Notes: a model not told the origin generated them from the letters alone. A DNA stretch of 64,000 nucleotides from Roseateles violae (GCF_030410485.1 NZ_JAUHHC010000007.1:62001-126000); one strand, 5' to 3'; counted from the stretch's first letter, positions 9,237 to 21,088 are shown. Made by a program: numbers and translations.

Positions 9237-10664
9237 ATGTCAGCGATCTTTTCCGCGCCCGGTTCCTCCAACGGCGCCCAGGACGACGAAGTCGCCCGCC
9301 TGCGCGTGCCGCCGCATTCGGTCGAGGCCGAGCAGAGCGTGCTCGGCGGCCTGCTGATCGACAACAGCGCCTGGGATCGCGCCGGCGATCTGCTCAGCGA
9401 GACCGACTTCTACCGCTTCGAGCACAAGCTGATCTTTGCCGCCACGGGCAAGCTGATCAATGCCGGCAAACCGGCCGATGTGGTGACGGTATTCGAGGAG
9501 CTGACCTCGCTGGGCAAGGCCGCCGATTGCGGCGGCCTGGCCTATCTGAACGCGCTGGCGCAGAGCGTGCCCAGCGCCGGCAATCTGCGCCGCTACGCCG
9601 AGATCGTGCGCGAGCGCGCCGTGCTGCGCAAGCTGGTCAGCGTCAGCGACGAGATCGCCAGTGCGGCGCTGAACCCGCAGGGCCGTCCGGTCAAGGACAT
9701 CGTCGACGAGGCCGAGGGCAAGATCTTTCGCATCAACGAGGAAGGCAACAAGGGCGGCCAGGGCTTCCAGAGCATGGACAACCTGGTCGTGCAACTGATC
9801 GACCGCGTCAACGAGCTGGCCGAGAATGGCGCCGAGGACGTGACCGGCGTGCGCACCGGCTTCTACGACCTGGACCGAATGACGGCCGGCCTGCAGCCGG
9901 GCGACCTGATCATCCTGGCTGCGCGTCCGTCGATGGGCAAGACCGCCTTCGCGATCAATATCGGCGAGAACGTCGCCATCGACGAGGGCCTGCCGGTCGT
10001 CATCTACTCGATGGAAATGGGCGCGGCCCAGCTGGCGCTGCGTATGGTCGGCTCGATCGGCCGCATCGACCAGGGCCATCTGCGCACCGGCCGCCTGGCC
10101 GACGACGAATGGGGTCGCCTGTCCGAGGCGGTCGACAAGCTCGGCAAGGCCAGCATCTACATCGACGAGAGCCCCGGCCTGTCGCCGTCCGAGGTGCGTG
10201 CGCGCGCGCGCCGCCAGGCCCGCATCAGCGGCCAGCTGGGTCTGATCATCATCGACTACCTGCAGCTGATGAGCGGCAATGGCGGGGCCAACGAGGAAAA
10301 CCGCGCCACCGTGGTCGGCGAGATCTCGCGCGGCCTGAAGGCGCTGGCCAAGGAACTCAAGTGCCCGGTGATCGCGCTGTCGCAGCTCAATCGCTCGGTC
10401 GAGACGCGGCCCGACAAGCGGCCGATGATGTCCGACCTGCGCGAGTCCGGCGCCATCGAGCAGGATGCCGACATCATCATGTTCATCTACCGCGACGAGT
10501 ACTACACCAAGGACCAGTGCCAGGAGCCGGGCGTGGCGGAGATCATCATCGCCAAGCAGCGTAACGGCCCGGTCGGCACGGTGAAGCTGGCCTTCCAGCG
10601 CATGCACACCAAGTTCGAGAACCTGGCGCCCGGCTACTCGGGCGGCGGTGGCGGCGAGTACTGA
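9237..10664 (+). CDS. dnaB: Replicative DNA helicase DnaB
   Basis: A 475-residue hexameric 5'-3' helicase. The N-terminal domain begins at about residue 22 with RVPPHSVEAEQSVLGGLL. A linker precedes the RecA-like domain, with Walker A ARPSMGKTAFA (about 228-238), Walker B LIIIDYLQLMSG, and the DnaB motif LKALAKELKCPVIALSQLNR followed by MSDLRESGAIEQDADIIMF. The tail is short and glycine-rich (GYSGGGGGEY). No intein or insertion is present. It lies downstream of the terminated ribosomal operon, so it needs its own promoter. Confidence 0.97.
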   Translation: MSAIFSAPGSSNGAQDDEVARLRVPPHSVEAEQSVLGGLLIDNSAWDRAGDLLSETDFYRFEHKLIFAATGKLINAGKPADVVTVFEELTSLGKAADCGGLAYLNALAQSVPSAGNLRRYAEIVRERAVLRKLVSVSDEIASAALNPQGRPVKDIVDEAEGKIFRINEEGNKGGQGFQSMDNLVVQLIDRVNELAENGAEDVTGVRTGFYDLDRMTAGLQPGDLIILAARPSMGKTAFAINIGENVAIDEGLPVVIYSMEMGAAQLALRMVGSIGRIDQGHLRTGRLADDEWGRLSEAVDKLGKASIYIDESPGLSPSEVRARARRQARISGQLGLIIIDYLQLMSGNGGANEENRATVVGEISRGLKALAKELKCPVIALSQLNRSVETRPDKRPMMSDLRESGAIEQDADIIMFIYRDEYYTKDQCQEPGVAEIIIAKQRNGPVGTVKLAFQRMHTKFENLAPGYSGGGGGEY

Positions 10665-10671
10665 GACGCCG

Positions 10672-12630
10672 GTGTCCGAGGCGATCTTCGAGCCGGCGCA
10701 GATCGCGCCGAGCGCCGAACAGCTGGCGATCCAGCTGACGCGCGCCCGCCATGTGCTGGTCGAGGCCAATGCCGGCGCCGCCAAGACGACGACGCTCGCC
10801 TTGCGCATCGCGCAGGCGCTTTGGCGCGGCGCCGAGCCGGCGATGATTCTGGCGCTGACCTACACGGCGCCGGCGGTGCAGGCCTTGCGCACGCAACTGC
10901 GCCTGATCGGCCTCGCGCCCGAGCAGATCGCGGCGCTGCGCATCGCCAGCTTCGAGGCCTTCAGCACCGCGCTGCTCGAGGCGATCGAGGGGCCGGGCAC
11001 CCTACAGCTGACAAGCCTGGAGCAGGTGCGGCCCTATGTCTTGCGCGCGATCGAGCGCGCGCAGAGCTGGCCCGAGGAGCGTCATCCGGAGGAGCTGGTT
11101 GTCGCCGGCCCGTCGACGGCCCTGGTCGAGGGCCTGCTGAAGTCCTTTGCGGTGCTGAAGGGCCGCATGGCCATCGAGCAGCTCGATGCCGACAGCACGC
11201 CGAGCCCGGCGCTGGCCGAGGAACTGGGGGTCGACTACCTGACGCTGCGGGTGCGCGGCGCCTACGAGGCGATACGCCGCGGCGGCCATCCCGACCATCC
11301 GCAGTTCCGCCACGACGGCGATGCCTGCTACGACCTGGCGCGGGCGCTGCTGCGCGAGGAGTTCGTCGGCGAGCGCTCGCCCTTCGCGCTGGGCCTGGCG
11401 CTGATCGTCGTCGACGAGATGCACGACACCAACCGCGCGATGTTCACCATCCTGAAGGCCTTGCTGGCGCACAACCGGCGCGCCGCCTTCGTCGGCGTCG
11501 GCGACCGCGACCAGGTGATCCATTCGCAGGCCGGCGCCGAGGCCGGTTTCATGCACGAGTGCTTCGTCCAGGAGATCGGCGCGCCGCTGCGCCTGCCGCT
11601 GACGGCCAGCCACCGTTTCGGCGCCGGGTTGGCCCAGGCGGTCGGCGCGCTGGCGCGCAAGCCCTATGCGGCCGCGCTGCCGCTGCAGGCGACCGAGCTG
11701 CAGCTGCTGCCGGCCGAATCGCCGCGCGTGATGGCTCAGCTGGTCGCGCGCGCGGCGCAGGCGCATCTGGCGCAGTCCGAATGCCGCGAATTGCGCATCC
11801 TCTTGCGCCAGCCGGCGCATTCCATCCTGATCGAACGCGAGCTGCTGAAGCTGGGCATCGGCTATGGCGTCCAGGGCATGCAGGCCTTTCTGCAGCGCCG
11901 CGAGATCCTGCTGGTGCGCGGCCTGCAGGCCTATGTGGTCGACGACTTCGATGGCTTCGCCAGCAAGGCGCAGCGCGCGCAGATGCTGGAGGCGCTGATG
12001 CTGTTCGCCGGCGCCTGGATCGAGAGCAGCGAGCTGCGCCATCTCGATGCGGTGAGCGCGCAGCGCCGCGCGATCGACGAGGCGGCGGCGCAGCCGGGCT
12101 GGCTGCGCGACTTCATCGAGGGTCAGGTCTTGCGCAATGCCTCGGCCTTCGCGCTGCCGCGGCTGCAGGCGGCGATGGAGGTGCTGCGCAGCGGTGATCT
12201 CCAAGCCTTCGAGCAGCGCTTTATGAAGGCGCTCGACCCCGCCGGCCTGGCCGGCGCGGTGCTGGTCCGGCGTGCGGACATCGAGCAGCTGCGCGACAAC
12301 ATCGCCCAGCTGGTGCAACTGGTGGTCGGCGAGGGCGAGGGCCTGGACGGCGTGTTCGAGCTGCTGCATGCGCTGGAGCTGGCGCAGGCCCGGCTACGCG
12401 GCAACCCCCGGGTCACGCTGTCCAGCATCGAGGCTGCCAAGGGCCTGGAATTCGACCATGTGCTGATTCCGTATCTGTCGCGCGGCGAGTTCGTCGGCGA
12501 GGGCAGCACGGCCGAGAACCGCAATCTGCTCTATGTGGCGATGACGCGCGCGCGGCGCCGGCTGAGCCTGGCCTTCGACCCGGCCAAGCCCTCGCGCTAT
12601 CTGATCGAGGCGGGCCTGCTGTCAAATTGA
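10672..12630 (+). CDS. UvrD/Rep-like superfamily 1 helicase
   Basis: About 652 residues from the GTG at 10672; a GTG at 10648 overlapping dnaB is the alternative. SF1A motifs are in order: motif I ANAGAAKTTT (about 32-41, Ala replacing the middle Gly of GAGKT), motif Ia LALTYTAPAVQALR, motif II LIVVDEMHDTN, motif III FVGVGDRDQVIH, motif IV region TASHRFGAGLAQAVG, motif V SSIEAAKGLEFDHVLIPYL and motif VI NLLYVAMTRARRRLSLAF. Such proteins translocate 3'-5' on ssDNA in repair or replication restart. It is shorter than UvrD or Rep (about 670-720), so an exact orthologue is not claimed. Confidence 0.82.
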   Translation: MSEAIFEPAQIAPSAEQLAIQLTRARHVLVEANAGAAKTTTLALRIAQALWRGAEPAMILALTYTAPAVQALRTQLRLIGLAPEQIAALRIASFEAFSTALLEAIEGPGTLQLTSLEQVRPYVLRAIERAQSWPEERHPEELVVAGPSTALVEGLLKSFAVLKGRMAIEQLDADSTPSPALAEELGVDYLTLRVRGAYEAIRRGGHPDHPQFRHDGDACYDLARALLREEFVGERSPFALGLALIVVDEMHDTNRAMFTILKALLAHNRRAAFVGVGDRDQVIHSQAGAEAGFMHECFVQEIGAPLRLPLTASHRFGAGLAQAVGALARKPYAAALPLQATELQLLPAESPRVMAQLVARAAQAHLAQSECRELRILLRQPAHSILIERELLKLGIGYGVQGMQAFLQRREILLVRGLQAYVVDDFDGFASKAQRAQMLEALMLFAGAWIESSELRHLDAVSAQRRAIDEAAAQPGWLRDFIEGQVLRNASAFALPRLQAAMEVLRSGDLQAFEQRFMKALDPAGLAGAVLVRRADIEQLRDNIAQLVQLVVGEGEGLDGVFELLHALELAQARLRGNPRVTLSSIEAAKGLEFDHVLIPYLSRGEFVGEGSTAENRNLLYVAMTRARRRLSLAFDPAKPSRYLIEAGLLSN

Positions 12631-12653
12631 AACGGCGCTGGAAATCCGAACGA

Positions 12654-12675
12654 ATACTGTATAAATTAACAGTAT
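12654..12675 (+). promoter_or_regulatory. LexA (SOS) box overlapping -10 and start codon
   Basis: ATACTGT-ATAAATTA-ACAGTAT is a perfect 7-base inverted repeat and contains CTGT-N8-ACAG, the beta/gammaproteobacterial LexA operator. TATAAA (12660-12665) within it resembles a -10 element, and the ATG of the radical SAM gene is at 12674. LexA bound here would cover the promoter and the first codon. No Shine-Dalgarno sequence precedes the ATG, so the transcript is probably leaderless. Confidence 0.8.
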
Positions 12676-13819
12676 GCCGTTCAAGCCCAGCACCAATGCG
12701 ACGCCCGCCCAGGCGCAGCCGCTCTATGTCCAGGCCGACAGCCTGAAGGGCCGCGGCAGCGGCTGGGCGATCGCGCACCGCTACCAGAACGAGCTGCGCG
12801 AGCAATACGACGACGGCTGGGGTTCGCTGGTGCAGGAGGCCGGCGAGGAGCATCTGCCGCCGAGCACGCAGATCATCGAGGAGCGGGCCAAGAGCATCAT
12901 CTCGAGCAACCAGTCGCCGGACATCAGCTTCGATACCTCGATCAATCCCTATCGCGGCTGTGAGCACGGTTGCATCTACTGTTTCGCGCGGCCCACGCAC
13001 AGCTATCTGAACCTGTCGCCGGGCATCGATTTCGAGACCAAGATCATCGCCAAGGTCAATGCGGCCGAGCGCCTGCGCGCTAGCTTCGCCAGCCCGAGCT
13101 ACCAGCCGCGTTCGCTGTGCATAGGCACGGCCACCGATGCCTACCAGCCGGTGGAGCGCAAGCTGGGCATCACCCGCGCGCTGATCGAGGTGCTGGCCGA
13201 GCATGGCCATCCGTTCTCGATGGTGACCAAGTCTTCCGGCATCGAGCGCGATCTGGACCTGATCGCGCCGATGGCCGCCCGCAATCTGGCTTCGGTCTAT
13301 CTGTCGGTGACGACGCTGGACCCGGCGCTGGCGCGCATCCTCGAGCCGCGCGCCGCCGCCCCGCATCGGCGCCTGCGCACCATAGAGACGCTGGCCCAGG
13401 CCGGAGTGCCGGTGGGCGTCAGCGTCTCGCCGCTGATCCCCTTCCTGAACGAGCCGGAGCTCGAGCGCATCCTCGAGGCGGCCGCTGCGGCCGGCGCACG
13501 CGCCGCCTTCAGCATCCCGCTGCGCCTGCCTTGGGAGGTCAATCCGCTGTTCCAGGACTGGCTGCAGCGCCATTACCCCGATCGCGCTGCGCGGGTGATG
13601 GCGCGGCTGCGCGAGATGCGCGGGGGGCGCGACAACGATCCGCGCTTCGGCTCGCGGATGAGCGGCGAAGGCCTGTGGGCGCAACTGATTGCCCAGCGCC
13701 TGAAAAAGGCCAGCCAGCGCTTCGGCCTAACGCGCGAGCGCGTCGTGCTGGACCTGAGCCAGTTCCGCCGGCCCACGGCCATGCCGGCCGGCGGTGGTCG
13801 GCAGGGCGAGTTGTTCTGA
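12674..13819 (+). CDS. PA0069-type radical SAM protein, likely SOS-regulated
   Basis: A 381-residue radical SAM enzyme. Cys96, Cys100 and Cys103 in YRGCEHGCIYCFARP form the CxxxCxxC site for the 4Fe-4S cluster. The sequence resembles the PA0069 group, related to spore photoproduct lyase (SplB), including the N-terminal KGRGSGW segment, KIIAKVNAAERL and SLCIGTATDAYQPVER. The reaction is unknown; relatives of SplB act on damaged DNA. The LexA box at its start points to a DNA-damage role, as I recall being reported for P. aeruginosa PA0069 (not verified here). The UvrD-like helicase ends 43 bases upstream. Confidence 0.85.
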   Translation: MPFKPSTNATPAQAQPLYVQADSLKGRGSGWAIAHRYQNELREQYDDGWGSLVQEAGEEHLPPSTQIIEERAKSIISSNQSPDISFDTSINPYRGCEHGCIYCFARPTHSYLNLSPGIDFETKIIAKVNAAERLRASFASPSYQPRSLCIGTATDAYQPVERKLGITRALIEVLAEHGHPFSMVTKSSGIERDLDLIAPMAARNLASVYLSVTTLDPALARILEPRAAAPHRRLRTIETLAQAGVPVGVSVSPLIPFLNEPELERILEAAAAAGARAAFSIPLRLPWEVNPLFQDWLQRHYPDRAARVMARLREMRGGRDNDPRFGSRMSGEGLWAQLIAQRLKKASQRFGLTRERVVLDLSQFRRPTAMPAGGGRQGELF

Positions 13820-13833
13820 GGATCTGCGTCGGA

Positions 13834-15510
13834 TCAGCGCGCGCGACAGGGCGCGATCATGTCCATGGCGGGCCGATAGACGCTGGTCTGCACGCCTGCC
13901 ATGCCCAGCACCGTGTGGAAGAGGTGGTCGTGCGAGTAGGGCTGGTCCAGACGCTGCGCCATGCACTGTGCCTGCGGCCCCTTGCCGACCACATCGCCGG
14001 CCGCTGCGCCCTCGGACATCCACAGGATCAGCGGCACATGGGTCTGCTCGCGCGGCGCGAAGGCGTAGGGCACGCCATGCAGATAGAGATTGTTCTCGCC
14101 GAGCGACTCGCCGTGGTCGGAGACGTAGAAGAGACTGGCATCAAAGCGCTGCTGCTGGCCCTGCAGCCAGCGCACGGCGCCGGCCAGCACATGGTCGGTA
14201 TAGGCGATCGTGTTGTCGTAGGCGTTCACGACCTGCTCGCGCGGGCATTGCTGCAAGGCATTGCTCGTGCATTCGGGCTGGAAGGGCTTGCGCGCGGCCG
14301 GCGAGCGCTTGTAGTAGGCCGGGCCATGGCTGCCCATCTGGTGCAGCACCAGGACGACGCCCTGGGTCGTCCGCGCCGGGTCGAGCGCGGCCAGGCGCTC
14401 GTCGAGACCGTGAAGCAGCGCCTCGTCCAGGCATTCCTCGCCGTCGCAGAGCCCGGCCGGCAGCGGCTTGGCTCCGGCCGGCAACTGGGTCGTCATGCTG
14501 TTGGGCACGCGCTCGCAGACGCCCTTGCAGCCGCTCTGGTTGTCCAGCCATAGCACGGCCAGGCCGGCGCGCTGCAGCACGTCGAGCAGGTTCTGCTGCG
14601 GCTTCTTCTGTTCGCCGTACTGCTCGCGGCCCAGCGGCGAGAACATGCAGGGCAGGGAGGCCGCCGTGCTGGTGCCGCAGGACGTGACGTTCTTGAAGCT
14701 CAGCACCGGCAGCTTGGCCAGTTCGGCATTGGTCGGCCGCTCGTAACCGTCCAGCGAGAAATTGGCCGCGCGGGCCGTCTCGCCGACGACCAGCAGCAGC
14801 AGCGGCGGCTTGGCGCCGGCCGGGCGCGGCGCCAGGCGGGCATCGGCGCCGATCACCTCGGGCGGGCCCTTCGGCTGGGCGCCGGCCCGCGCAGCCACGG
14901 CACCCAGCGAGTAGAAGGCATTGACCGGGCTGATCATGTAGCGCAGCGACTTGTAGTTGCGCATCGTCGCTGCCAGGTCGGCAAAGCAGCTCAGGCCCAG
15001 GGCCACCATCAGCAGGATGCCGCCCAGGAATCCGAGCAGATTGAAGCCCAGGCGGCGGCCGAAGGGGGCATCGGCCAGCGGGCGCCGCCACAGCCAGACG
15101 ATGGGCGGCAAGGCAATCAGCAGCAGGCTCAGGGCCAGGCGCAGGCTGAGCAGGTCTCGGGCCTCGCGCACATCGGTCTGTACGATGTTGACGACCATCG
15201 TCGGGTCGATGACGGTGCCGTAGCTGCCGATGAAATGGGCCAGCGCCGCGGTGGCGATCAGCATCAGCACCAGCACCGGCTTGATCAGGCGCCGCCAGGC
15301 CAGCAGGCTCAGAAGGGCTCCCTGCAGCGCAATGACGATGCCGATGAAGACGAGGACGAAGACATGGCCGCGCGCGTTGTCCAGCTCGGGCAGCGCGATC
15401 ATGCGCTGCCACAGCGGCCAGTTGCCCAGCACGCCGATCCAGACGGCCGCCAACCAGGCCAGGGTCAGCGGGGATGCCAGCGAGGGTTTGAAGGGGGCCA
15501 GGAGTCGCAT
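13834..15510 (-). CDS. eptA: Lipid A phosphoethanolamine transferase, EptA-like
   Basis: A 558-residue inner-membrane enzyme with about five N-terminal membrane helices (from residue 15 to about 180) and a periplasmic alkaline-phosphatase-fold domain. Visible active-site residues are Glu244 in VVGETARAANFSL, nucleophile Thr280 in TSCGTSTAASLPCMFS, His395 in QMGSHGPAY, and Asp465-His466 in YVSDHGESLGE. Six or more cysteines in the catalytic domain fit the disulfides of the family. It transfers phosphoethanolamine from phosphatidylethanolamine to lipid A, lowering surface charge and giving polymyxin tolerance. The ATG at 15510 fits the family; upstream codons read as leader. Transcription is convergent with the radical SAM gene. 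Confidence 0.9.
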   Translation of the reverse strand: MRLLAPFKPSLASPLTLAWLAAVWIGVLGNWPLWQRMIALPELDNARGHVFVLVFIGIVIALQGALLSLLAWRRLIKPVLVLMLIATAALAHFIGSYGTVIDPTMVVNIVQTDVREARDLLSLRLALSLLLIALPPIVWLWRRPLADAPFGRRLGFNLLGFLGGILLMVALGLSCFADLAATMRNYKSLRYMISPVNAFYSLGAVAARAGAQPKGPPEVIGADARLAPRPAGAKPPLLLLVVGETARAANFSLDGYERPTNAELAKLPVLSFKNVTSCGTSTAASLPCMFSPLGREQYGEQKKPQQNLLDVLQRAGLAVLWLDNQSGCKGVCERVPNSMTTQLPAGAKPLPAGLCDGEECLDEALLHGLDERLAALDPARTTQGVVLVLHQMGSHGPAYYKRSPAARKPFQPECTSNALQQCPREQVVNAYDNTIAYTDHVLAGAVRWLQGQQQRFDASLFYVSDHGESLGENNLYLHGVPYAFAPREQTHVPLILWMSEGAAAGDVVGKGPQAQCMAQRLDQPYSHDHLFHTVLGMAGVQTSVYRPAMDMIAPCRAR

Positions 15511-15566
15511 GGACGTGCTCGTTTCGACGGGAGCCGCATTGTGGCTCAGCGCCAGGGCAGGGCATG

Positions 15567-15600
15567 AAAAAAGCGCCAGCCTCCCGGAGGTGGCTGGCGC
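15567..15600 (-). terminator. Rho-independent terminator after dnaJ
   Basis: On the minus strand, a perfect 9-pair stem GCGCCAGCC/GGCTGGCGC (15592-15600 with 15573-15581) with a 10-base loop is followed by TTTTTT (15572-15567). It lies 26 bases past the dnaJ stop and closes the grpE-dnaK-dnaJ unit before eptA. Confidence 0.9.
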
Positions 15601-15625
15601 CGTGCTCTTGCCGAGTGGCCGGGGC

Positions 15626-16774
<1,149 letters not shown>

Positions 16775-16865
16775 GGGCAGTTTCCGGACAGATGCTAAAA
16801 ACAGCGGCGCCGCGCAAGAGCATCAGGCTTGGCAAAGCCCTGGGCTCCGGCGCGGCGGCGATGAC

Positions 16866-16894
16866 GGCCGGCAACTGATCGATCAGGGCCGGCC
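16866..16894 (-). other. Nested stem-loop between dnaK and dnaJ
   Basis: GGCCGGC (16866-16872) and GCCGGCC (16888-16894) pair perfectly around CTGATCGATCAG (16875-16886), itself a 12-base palindrome. There is no T run on either strand, so it looks more like an RNA processing or attenuation element than a terminator. Confidence 0.4.
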
Positions 16895-16908
16895 ATCGTG
16901 CCTCGGAC

Positions 16909-18873
<1,965 letters not shown>

Positions 18874-18909
18874 GTTCTCTACTCCTAGTCCGGAAATCTG
18901 ATAGTTCTA

Positions 18910-18937
18910 AGCTGTGGATAACTTGCCGCTTTTCAAG
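18910..18937 (-). promoter_or_regulatory. Sigma-32-like promoter before dnaK, overlapped by a perfect DnaA box
   Basis: Minus strand: CTTGAAA (18937-18931) matches the sigma-32 -35 exactly. After 13 bases comes CCACAGCT (18917-18910), a partial match to the -10 CCCCATnT. A perfect DnaA box, TTATCCACA (18921-18913), covers the -10. This would allow dnaK expression separate from grpE. Confidence 0.5.
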
Positions 18938-18954
18938 CGTCGCAAGCCAGGCAA

Positions 18955-19482
18955 TTACTTCGGTGCGGCCACCGTGACCAGGGCCGGGCGCAAGACGCGC
19001 TCGGCGATCGAGTAGCCTTTTTGCAGCACGGTCACGACGGTGTTGGCGTCCTGCTCGGCAGGCACCATGCTGATCGCCTGGTGCTGGTGCGGGTCGAACT
19101 TGGTGCCGGCGGCCGGGTTGATCTCCAGCACCTTGTTGCGCTCCAGTGCGGCGGCCAGCTGGCGGCGGGTGGCGTGCACGCCCTCCAGCACGGTCTCGAC
19201 CTTGGCCTCGGGCTGGGCAATGGCCGCTTCCATCGAGTCCATCACCGGCAGCAGGCTTTCGGCAAACGATTCGACGGCGAACTTGCGCGCCTTGCTCATT
19301 TCCTCGTCGGCGCGGCGGCGCACGTTCTCGACTTCGGCCTTGGCGCGCAGATAGGCGTCCGACATCTCGGCCAGGCGGTTCTCCAGGTCGGCGATCTTGT
19401 TCTCGGCGCCGTCGGTGGCGGCATCGGCGGCGGCCGGCGCCTGCGGGTCTTGCTGATCTTCGGGCTTGTTGTCTGTCGTCAT
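18955..19482 (-). CDS. grpE: Nucleotide exchange factor GrpE
   Basis: A 175-residue protein that releases ADP from DnaK. A low-complexity N-terminus rich in Ala, Asp and Gln (about 1-35) is followed by the long coiled-coil helix ([29 protein letters not shown]) and the beta-domain with the signature [13 protein letters not shown] and [18 protein letters not shown]. The ATG at 19482 ([13 protein letters not shown]) is preferred over an ATG six codons upstream. A good sigma-32 promoter begins 32 bases upstream. Confidence 0.96.
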   Translation of the reverse strand: MTTDNKPEDQQDPQAPAAADAATDGAENKIADLENRLAEMSDAYLRAKAEVENVRRRADEEMSKARKFAVESFAESLLPVMDSMEAAIAQPEAKVETVLEGVHATRRQLAAALERNKVLEINPAAGTKFDPHQHQAISMVPAEQDANTVVTVLQKGYSIAERVLRPALVTVAAPK

Positions 19483-19513
19483 GATGCGGGGGCAAAACAA
19501 GGCAATCGCGCCC

Positions 19514-19541
19514 AGATGGGCACGCTATCCAGGAATTCAAG
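19514..19541 (-). promoter_or_regulatory. Sigma-32 heat-shock promoter of grpE-dnaK-dnaJ
   Basis: Minus strand: CTTGAAT (19541-19535), 13-base spacer, GCCCATCT (19521-19514), close to the consensus CTTGAAA/CCCCATnT with normal spacing. The predicted start near 19507 gives a leader of about 25 bases before grpE. Confidence 0.8.
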
Positions 19542-19585
19542 AGGGAGATTTCGGAAAATCTACGAATTAGAGAACCGGCCGGGCC

Positions 19586-20011
19586 TCAGGAATCGCTGCT
19601 GGCGCTCCAGCGGTCCCATTCGGCCAGGCGGCGCCGGTCCTGCTTGGTCGGCCGGCCCTGGCTGATCGCCTGGGCCGGTTCCGGCGCCAGCCGTCGCTGC
19701 TCGGCCGCGCGCTGGCGCGCCTCGAGGCTGGCCGGCGTCTCCTCGTACAGCGCCTGCGCCTGCGGTGCAGGCCCGCGCACATGCGAGAGGCCGCGCACCC
19801 AGACCTCGCGCTCGACGACGCCCTGGCGCAGCCGCACCCGGTCGCCCAGCTTCAGTTCGCGCGAGGCCTTGGCCGCCTGCTCGTTGACCTGCACGCGGCC
19901 CTTGCCGATCTCCTCGGCCGCCAAGGAGCGCGTCTTGAAGAAGCGCGCGGCCCACAGCCATTTATCCAGGCGCAGACCCGCTTCGGGCCCGGGCCCCTGA
20001 TCCGATTTCAT
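19586..20011 (-). CDS. hslR: Ribosome-associated heat shock protein Hsp15 (S4 domain)
   Basis: A 141-residue basic RNA-binding protein. The S4 domain LRLDKWLWAARFFKTRSLAAEEIGKG (about 13-38) and GDRVRLRQG are characteristic of HslR, which binds stalled 50S subunits carrying nascent chains and recycles them. A basic C-terminal tail ends RPTKQDRRRLAEWDRWSASS. The ATG at 20011 gives the family start. Its position 103 bases before grpE on the same strand fits a heat-shock regulon, though the sigma-32 promoter lies between them. Confidence 0.9.
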   Translation of the reverse strand: MKSDQGPGPEAGLRLDKWLWAARFFKTRSLAAEEIGKGRVQVNEQAAKASRELKLGDRVRLRQGVVEREVWVRGLSHVRGPAPQAQALYEETPASLEARQRAAEQRRLAPEPAQAISQGRPTKQDRRRLAEWDRWSASSDS

Positions 20012-20125
20012 GCCCCCGATTTTAGCCGGCGGCGTGCCGGTGATGCGTCGGCACCACTTGCCCTGGAGGCCCGGGCCGGCGACGATGCGGCATCGAAGGC
20101 AAGAACGCACGAAGGAGACGGCAAT

Positions 20126-21088
20126 ATGCGGCGTGAACAATTCCTCAAGGCAATGGCGGCGCTGGCCGCCGCGGGTCTGGCACCGGCGCTGGCGCGCGCG
20201 GCCGGCGCCAATATGAAGATGATGATCCCGGCCAACCCGGGCGGCGGCTGGGACACGACCGGCCGCGCGCTCGGCAAGGCCCTGCAGGACGCCGGCGTTG
20301 CCAGCTCGGTGCAGTACGAGAACAAGGGTGGCGCCGCCGGCGCGTTGGGCCTGGCCCAGTTCGTCAATGCCAGCAAGGGCGATCCGCACGCGCTGATGGT
20401 GATGGGCGCGGTGATGCTGGGCGGCATCATCACCGGCAAGCCGCCGGTGACCTTGTCGCAGGCGACGCCGATCGCGCGGCTGATCAGCGAGTACAACGTC
20501 TTCGTGCTGCCGGCGGCCTCGCCGCTGCAGACCATGCAGGACGTCGTCGCGCAGATGAAGAAGGACGTCGGCAGCGTCAAATGGGGCGGCGGCTCGCGCG
20601 GCTCGACCGAGCACATCGCCGCGGCGATGATCGCGCGCGAGGTCGGCGTCGACGCGGCCAAGATCAATTACGTGCCCTTCCGCGGCGGCGGCGAGGCGGT
20701 GGCGGCCATCCTCGGCGGCAATGTCACCGTGGGCGGCAGCGGTTTCAGCGAGTTCCAGCAATACATCGACAGCGGCAAGATGCGCGCCATCGCCGTCACC
20801 TCGCCGCAGCGCATCAAGGGCCTGAACGCGCCGACGCTGAAGGAGCTGGGCATCAATGTCGAGATCGGCAACTGGCGCGGCATCTATGCGCCGCCGGGCA
20901 TCAGCGCCGAGCAGCGCAAGGCATTGACCGAGATGATCGTGCAGGCGACCAAGAGCAAGAGCTGGGCCGAATCGCTGGAGAAGAACGGCTGGACGCCGGC
21001 CCTGCTGGCCGGCACGGCCTTCGACGAGTTCGTCGACCGCGAGTTCGCCACCTTGCGGGCGATCATGGTCAAGTCGGGCATGGTCTGA
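20126..21088 (+). CDS. tctC: Tripartite tricarboxylate transporter binding protein (Bug/TctC)
   Basis: A 320-residue periplasmic protein. The N-terminus MRREQFLKAMAALAAAGLAP has paired arginines and a hydrophobic core, with likely cleavage after ARA at about residue 25. The mature part carries Bug-family features: IPANPGGGWDTTGRALGKAL, ENKGGAAGALG, GGGSRGSTEHIAAAMIA and YVPFRGGGEAVAAILGG. It captures a carboxylate ligand for TctAB. GGAGA lies about 9 bases before the ATG. The next two genes encode its membrane partners. Confidence 0.92.
   Translation: MRREQFLKAMAALAAAGLAPALARAAGANMKMMIPANPGGGWDTTGRALGKALQDAGVASSVQYENKGGAAGALGLAQFVNASKGDPHALMVMGAVMLGGIITGKPPVTLSQATPIARLISEYNVFVLPAASPLQTMQDVVAQMKKDVGSVKWGGGSRGSTEHIAAAMIAREVGVDAAKINYVPFRGGGEAVAAILGGNVTVGGSGFSEFQQYIDSGKMRAIAVTSPQRIKGLNAPTLKELGINVEIGNWRGIYAPPGISAEQRKALTEMIVQATKSKSWAESLEKNGWTPALLAGTAFDEFVDREFATLRAIMVKSGMV

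Noticed and set aside
20126-20200. Tat signal on TctC
   Set aside because: The RREQFLK sequence has one residue too many between RR and FLK for the strict Tat motif; an ordinary Sec signal is as likely.
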